Source of the DNA: an uncultured Clostridia bacterium
Lineage (GTDB): Bacteria > Bacillota > Clostridia > Oscillospirales > Acutalibacteraceae
NCBI GenBank assembly: GCA_947624755.1
Contig: CANQLQ010000001.1
Coordinates: 1-25,249, forward strand
DNA: 25,249 bases
Direction: 5' to 3'
The position numbers and the translations under genes are program-made. The notes under the pieces were generated by a model. That model was given only the letters and a program-made list of their open reading frames with translations, was not told where the DNA came from and ran no database searches. How positions within the stretch are numbered: the stretch's first letter is position 1; every line of letters begins with the position of its first letter. This document shows, one piece after another, positions 23,064-25,249 of the stretch.

Positions 23064-24374
23064 ATGAGTTTGAAAAATTCAACCAAAACAGACAAGGCAA
23101 ATCTTTGGACTCTCGAAATTTCAATTGATGCCGATACATTTGAAGCGGCTCAGAAAAAAGCTTTTGCAAAAAAGAAAAATCGAATTTCTTATCCCGGCTT
23201 CCGTAAAGGTAAGGTTCCGCGCAATATGGCTGAAAAGGTTTACGGTGAAGGCTTCCTTTATGAAGATGCGCTTGAAATCTGCTATCCGGAAGCTGTTGAA
23301 GCTGCAATCAAGGAATCAGGTCTTGATGTAGTCGGAACAGATAAGGCCGATATCAAGGAAATCAGCAAGAACGGTGTTGAGCTTACAGTTGACGTTTACA
23401 CCAAGCCCGAAGTTGAAGTTACGGCATACAAAGGTCTTGAAGCCGAAGTTAAGCCGACGGAAGCGACAGACGAAGAGGTTCAGGCTAAGATTGACGCTCT
23501 TGTTGAAAGAAACGCAAGAATTATCACCGTCGAAGACAGAGCGGCTCAGGACAAAGACATTGCAGTTATTGATTTTGAAGGCTTTGTTGACGGCAAGCCG
23601 TTTGAAGGCGGTAAAGGTGAAGAATATGAGCTTACGCTCGGTTCCGGTCAGTTTATTCCCGGTTTTGAAGACCAGATAGTCGGCCATAACGCAGGCGATG
23701 AATTTGACGTTAACGTAACTTTCCCCGAACAGTACACAGAGGCCCTTGCGGGAAAAGATGCAACATTCAAGGTCATTCTTCATGAAATCAAGAGCAAGGA
23801 ACTTCCCGAAGTTGACGATGAATTTGCTCAAGATGCGGCTGACTGTGATAATGTTGACGCACTCAAGGCTTCTCTTAAAGAAGAACTTATTGAGGAAAAG
23901 AAAGCCGCCAACGACAGCGAAGTAAGACGGCAGGTTCTTGAAAAGCTCGCTGAAAATATTGTTGCCGAAATTCCGCCGGTAATGGTTGAAAGCGAAATTG
24001 ATAACCAGATAAGAGATTTGGACTATCGTCTTTCAGCTCAGGGTATGAACTTTGAACTTTATCTTCAGTATACCGGCATGACAATGCAGCAGTATAGGGA
24101 AAACGCAAAGGAAAACGCAGAAAACAACGTAAAGGTTCGTCTCGGACTTGAAAAGATAGCTGAATTGGAAAAAATTGAAGTTTCCGATGAAGAGCTTGAA
24201 GCTGAATATGAAAAGTTCTCACAAAATTACGGTATGGAAATTGACCAAATCAAAGCTGCGGTTCCGGCCGACGGACTCAAAAAGGATATTTCTTTCAACA
24301 AAGCCGTTGACTTTATTATTGCAAATGCAGCCGTAACCGAGAAGGCTGAAGAAAGTTCTCAAGAAGCTGAATAA
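23064..24374 (+). CDS. tig: Trigger factor, ribosome-associated chaperone and prolyl isomerase
   Basis: Trigger factor meets nascent chains at the ribosome exit. It is 436 residues in the usual order. The N-terminal ribosome-binding domain holds the signature GFRKGKVP (45-52). The FKBP domain lies at about 155-245 (DIAVIDFEGFVDGKPFEGG, LGSGQFIPGFEDQIVG). A helical C-terminal chaperone domain follows (about 250-425), ending in an acidic tail. AGGAG stands before ATG 23064. It precedes clpP, the usual order in bacteria. Confidence 0.96.
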   Translation: MSLKNSTKTDKANLWTLEISIDADTFEAAQKKAFAKKKNRISYPGFRKGKVPRNMAEKVYGEGFLYEDALEICYPEAVEAAIKESGLDVVGTDKADIKEISKNGVELTVDVYTKPEVEVTAYKGLEAEVKPTEATDEEVQAKIDALVERNARIITVEDRAAQDKDIAVIDFEGFVDGKPFEGGKGEEYELTLGSGQFIPGFEDQIVGHNAGDEFDVNVTFPEQYTEALAGKDATFKVILHEIKSKELPEVDDEFAQDAADCDNVDALKASLKEELIEEKKAANDSEVRRQVLEKLAENIVAEIPPVMVESEIDNQIRDLDYRLSAQGMNFELYLQYTGMTMQQYRENAKENAENNVKVRLGLEKIAELEKIEVSDEELEAEYEKFSQNYGMEIDQIKAAVPADGLKKDISFNKAVDFIIANAAVTEKAEESSQEAE

Positions 24375-24430
24375 TAAATGTTTAACCTATAATTCTTCGG
24401 TCAACAATAAAATCGAAGTAATTCATAAAT

Positions 24431-24466
24431 CCGGAGCTGTTGTAGAGTGTTCTGTGACAGCTTCGG
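24431..24466 (+). terminator. Hairpin between tig and clpP
   Basis: CCGGAGCTGT (24431-24440) pairs with ACAGCTTCGG (24457-24466), ten pairs including one G-T, around a 16-base loop. A T-run is absent directly after it, so it is probably a partial terminator or a processing hairpin. A possible clpP -10 (TATAAT, 24513-24518) follows, with no convincing -35. Confidence 0.45.
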
Positions 24467-24552
24467 CTTATGTTAAAATAAAACACCTTTTATTTGTTTT
24501 TAGGTATAGGATTATAATTTAATTATCGAATTTTTGTTAGGAGGATATTTTT

Positions 24553-25134
24553 ATGCCATTAGTACCATATGTAATTGATCAGACAAGTCGCGGTGAGCGT
24601 CAGTATGATATTTATTCCCGTCTTCTTGAGGACAGAATTATTGTTCTTTCCGACCAGGTAAATGACCAGACAGCAAGCCTTGTTGTAGCTCAGCTTCTTT
24701 ACCTTGAAGGTAAGGATTCGGAAAAGGATATCAGCTTTTATATCAACAGCCCGGGCGGAAGTGTTTCCGCAGGCCTTGCAATTTATGACACAATGCAGTA
24801 TATCAAATGCGATGTATCGACTATATGCATGGGTATGGCTGCAAGCATGGGAGCCTTCCTTCTTTCTTCGGGAACAAAGGGTAAGAGATTTGCCCTTCCG
24901 AACAGTGAAGTTATGATTCATCAGCCCTCCGGCGGAGCACAGGGACAGGCAACAGAAATTAAAATCGTTGCGGAGAACATTCTCAAAACAAGAGATAAGC
25001 TCAATAAAATTCTTGCTGAAAATACAGGCAAACCGATTGACGTTATAGCCCGTGATACTGAGCGCGACAATTTTATGTCGGCCGAGGAAGCTCTTGAATA
25101 TGGCCTTATTGACAAGGTGCTTACAAAGAGATAA
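24553..25134 (+). CDS. clpP: ATP-dependent Clp protease proteolytic subunit
   Basis: ClpP forms the tetradecameric proteolytic chamber used by ClpX or ClpC. It is 193 residues with the full triad: Ser98 in GMAASMGA, His123 in MIHQP and Asp172 in RDNFM. The N terminus MPLVPYVIDQTSRGERQYDIY is typical in two parts (MPLVPYVIDQ and GERQYDIYSRLL), with a short propeptide. AGGAGG lies before the ATG. In most relatives clpX follows. Here a repeat follows instead in the remaining 115 bases, so clpX, if present nearby, lies outside the window. Confidence 0.97.
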   Translation: MPLVPYVIDQTSRGERQYDIYSRLLEDRIIVLSDQVNDQTASLVVAQLLYLEGKDSEKDISFYINSPGGSVSAGLAIYDTMQYIKCDVSTICMGMAASMGAFLLSSGTKGKRFALPNSEVMIHQPSGGAQGQATEIKIVAENILKTRDKLNKILAENTGKPIDVIARDTERDNFMSAEEALEYGLIDKVLTKR

Positions 25135-25143
25135 ATGACTTAT

Positions 25144-25162
25144 TTAAGGCAGCCGCTGATTA
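25144..25162. repeat. Isolated TIR-like end after clpP
   Basis: TTAAGGCAGCCGCTGATTA resembles the left TIR of the dispersed repeat with a few changes. It lies 11 bases before a second, better copy, suggesting one copy inserted next to an older end. Confidence 0.4.
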
Positions 25163-25172
25163 TTTTTTAATT

Positions 25173-25249
25173 TAAGGAATCACTGATTAATACAAGCAGC
25201 CCTACTTGACGGTAAATTATTCCGTCATTTAGCCCAAAAATTCTCGTTA
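25173..25249 (+). repeat. MITE-like dispersed repeat, copy cut by the window end
   Basis: TAAGGAATCACTGATTAAT (25173-25191) is identical to the left end of the 20509-20640 copy. The following sequence to the window edge matches both that copy and the 18346 copy, with a perfect GACGG-TAAATTATT-CCGTC hairpin. The right end is outside the window. Confidence 0.7.

Noticed and set aside
23316..23831. 171-codon minus-strand frame inside tig
   Set aside because: The translation is a Phe/Asn/Lys/Val-rich shadow of tig, with no ribosome-binding site.

Overview
The window looks like chromosomal DNA of a low-to-mid GC Gram-positive anaerobe of the class Clostridia, most likely an Oscillospiraceae/Ruminococcaceae-type gut bacterium. 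This rests on Shine-Dalgarno-led genes, sigma-A-type promoters, a CCA-encoding tRNA, the gene set (dacF-type carboxypeptidase, tmcAL, mtaB, rnhB-yraN, tig-clpP) and the overall feel of the protein sequences. The exact genus cannot be read from the sequence.

Layout. 1-8765 (+): a purine biosynthesis run, purC (3' end only), purF-like, purM, purN, purD and purL, which takes PRPP to the FGAM/AIR/SAICAR level. No purH is present. The PurF-like protein keeps its phosphoribosyltransferase half and the Fe-S-type cysteines, but its glutaminase half has lost the Cys nucleophile and other active-site residues. A 13-codon upstream ORF and a hairpin sit at its start. 8773-9971 (-): nagA, converging on purL over a terminator. 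10025-10194 (+): tRNA-Lys(UUU) with its own promoter and terminator. 10260-11411: a decayed integrative element or prophage end, made of an integrase C-terminal remnant, a LexA/CI-like self-cleaving repressor, a three-operator control region and a strong divergent promoter that now reads a 15-codon ORF running into a dispersed repeat. 11694-14256: tmcAL (+) and mtaB (-), two tRNA-modification genes converging on a hairpin. 14273-14857: a large repeat element. 14858-18281: dacF-like, pgi and a small P-loop protein. 18607-20477: rnhB, yraN and an M19 dipeptidase, an apparent operon. 20666-22162: thrC. 22273-22965: a metallophosphoesterase. 23064-25134: tig and clpP, the usual protein-quality pair.

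The unusual layer is a family of short non-coding repeats with terminal inverted repeats (TIRs). One end reads about TAAGGAATCACTGATTAAT, and near-complete or partial copies lie at 14273-14763, 18346-18590, 20509-20640 and 25173-end, with isolated ends at 8816-8862, 11385-11411, 12895-12913 and 25144-25162. The longer copies carry conserved internal hairpins and one to five copies of a roughly 28-bp palindromic unit whose stems differ by compensatory changes. A second, unrelated inverted-repeat element (16098-16243, partial copy 16341-16380) sits just downstream of a good promoter ahead of pgi. No transposase is visible in the window.

All statements come from reading the sequence by eye. No database search or folding program was run.
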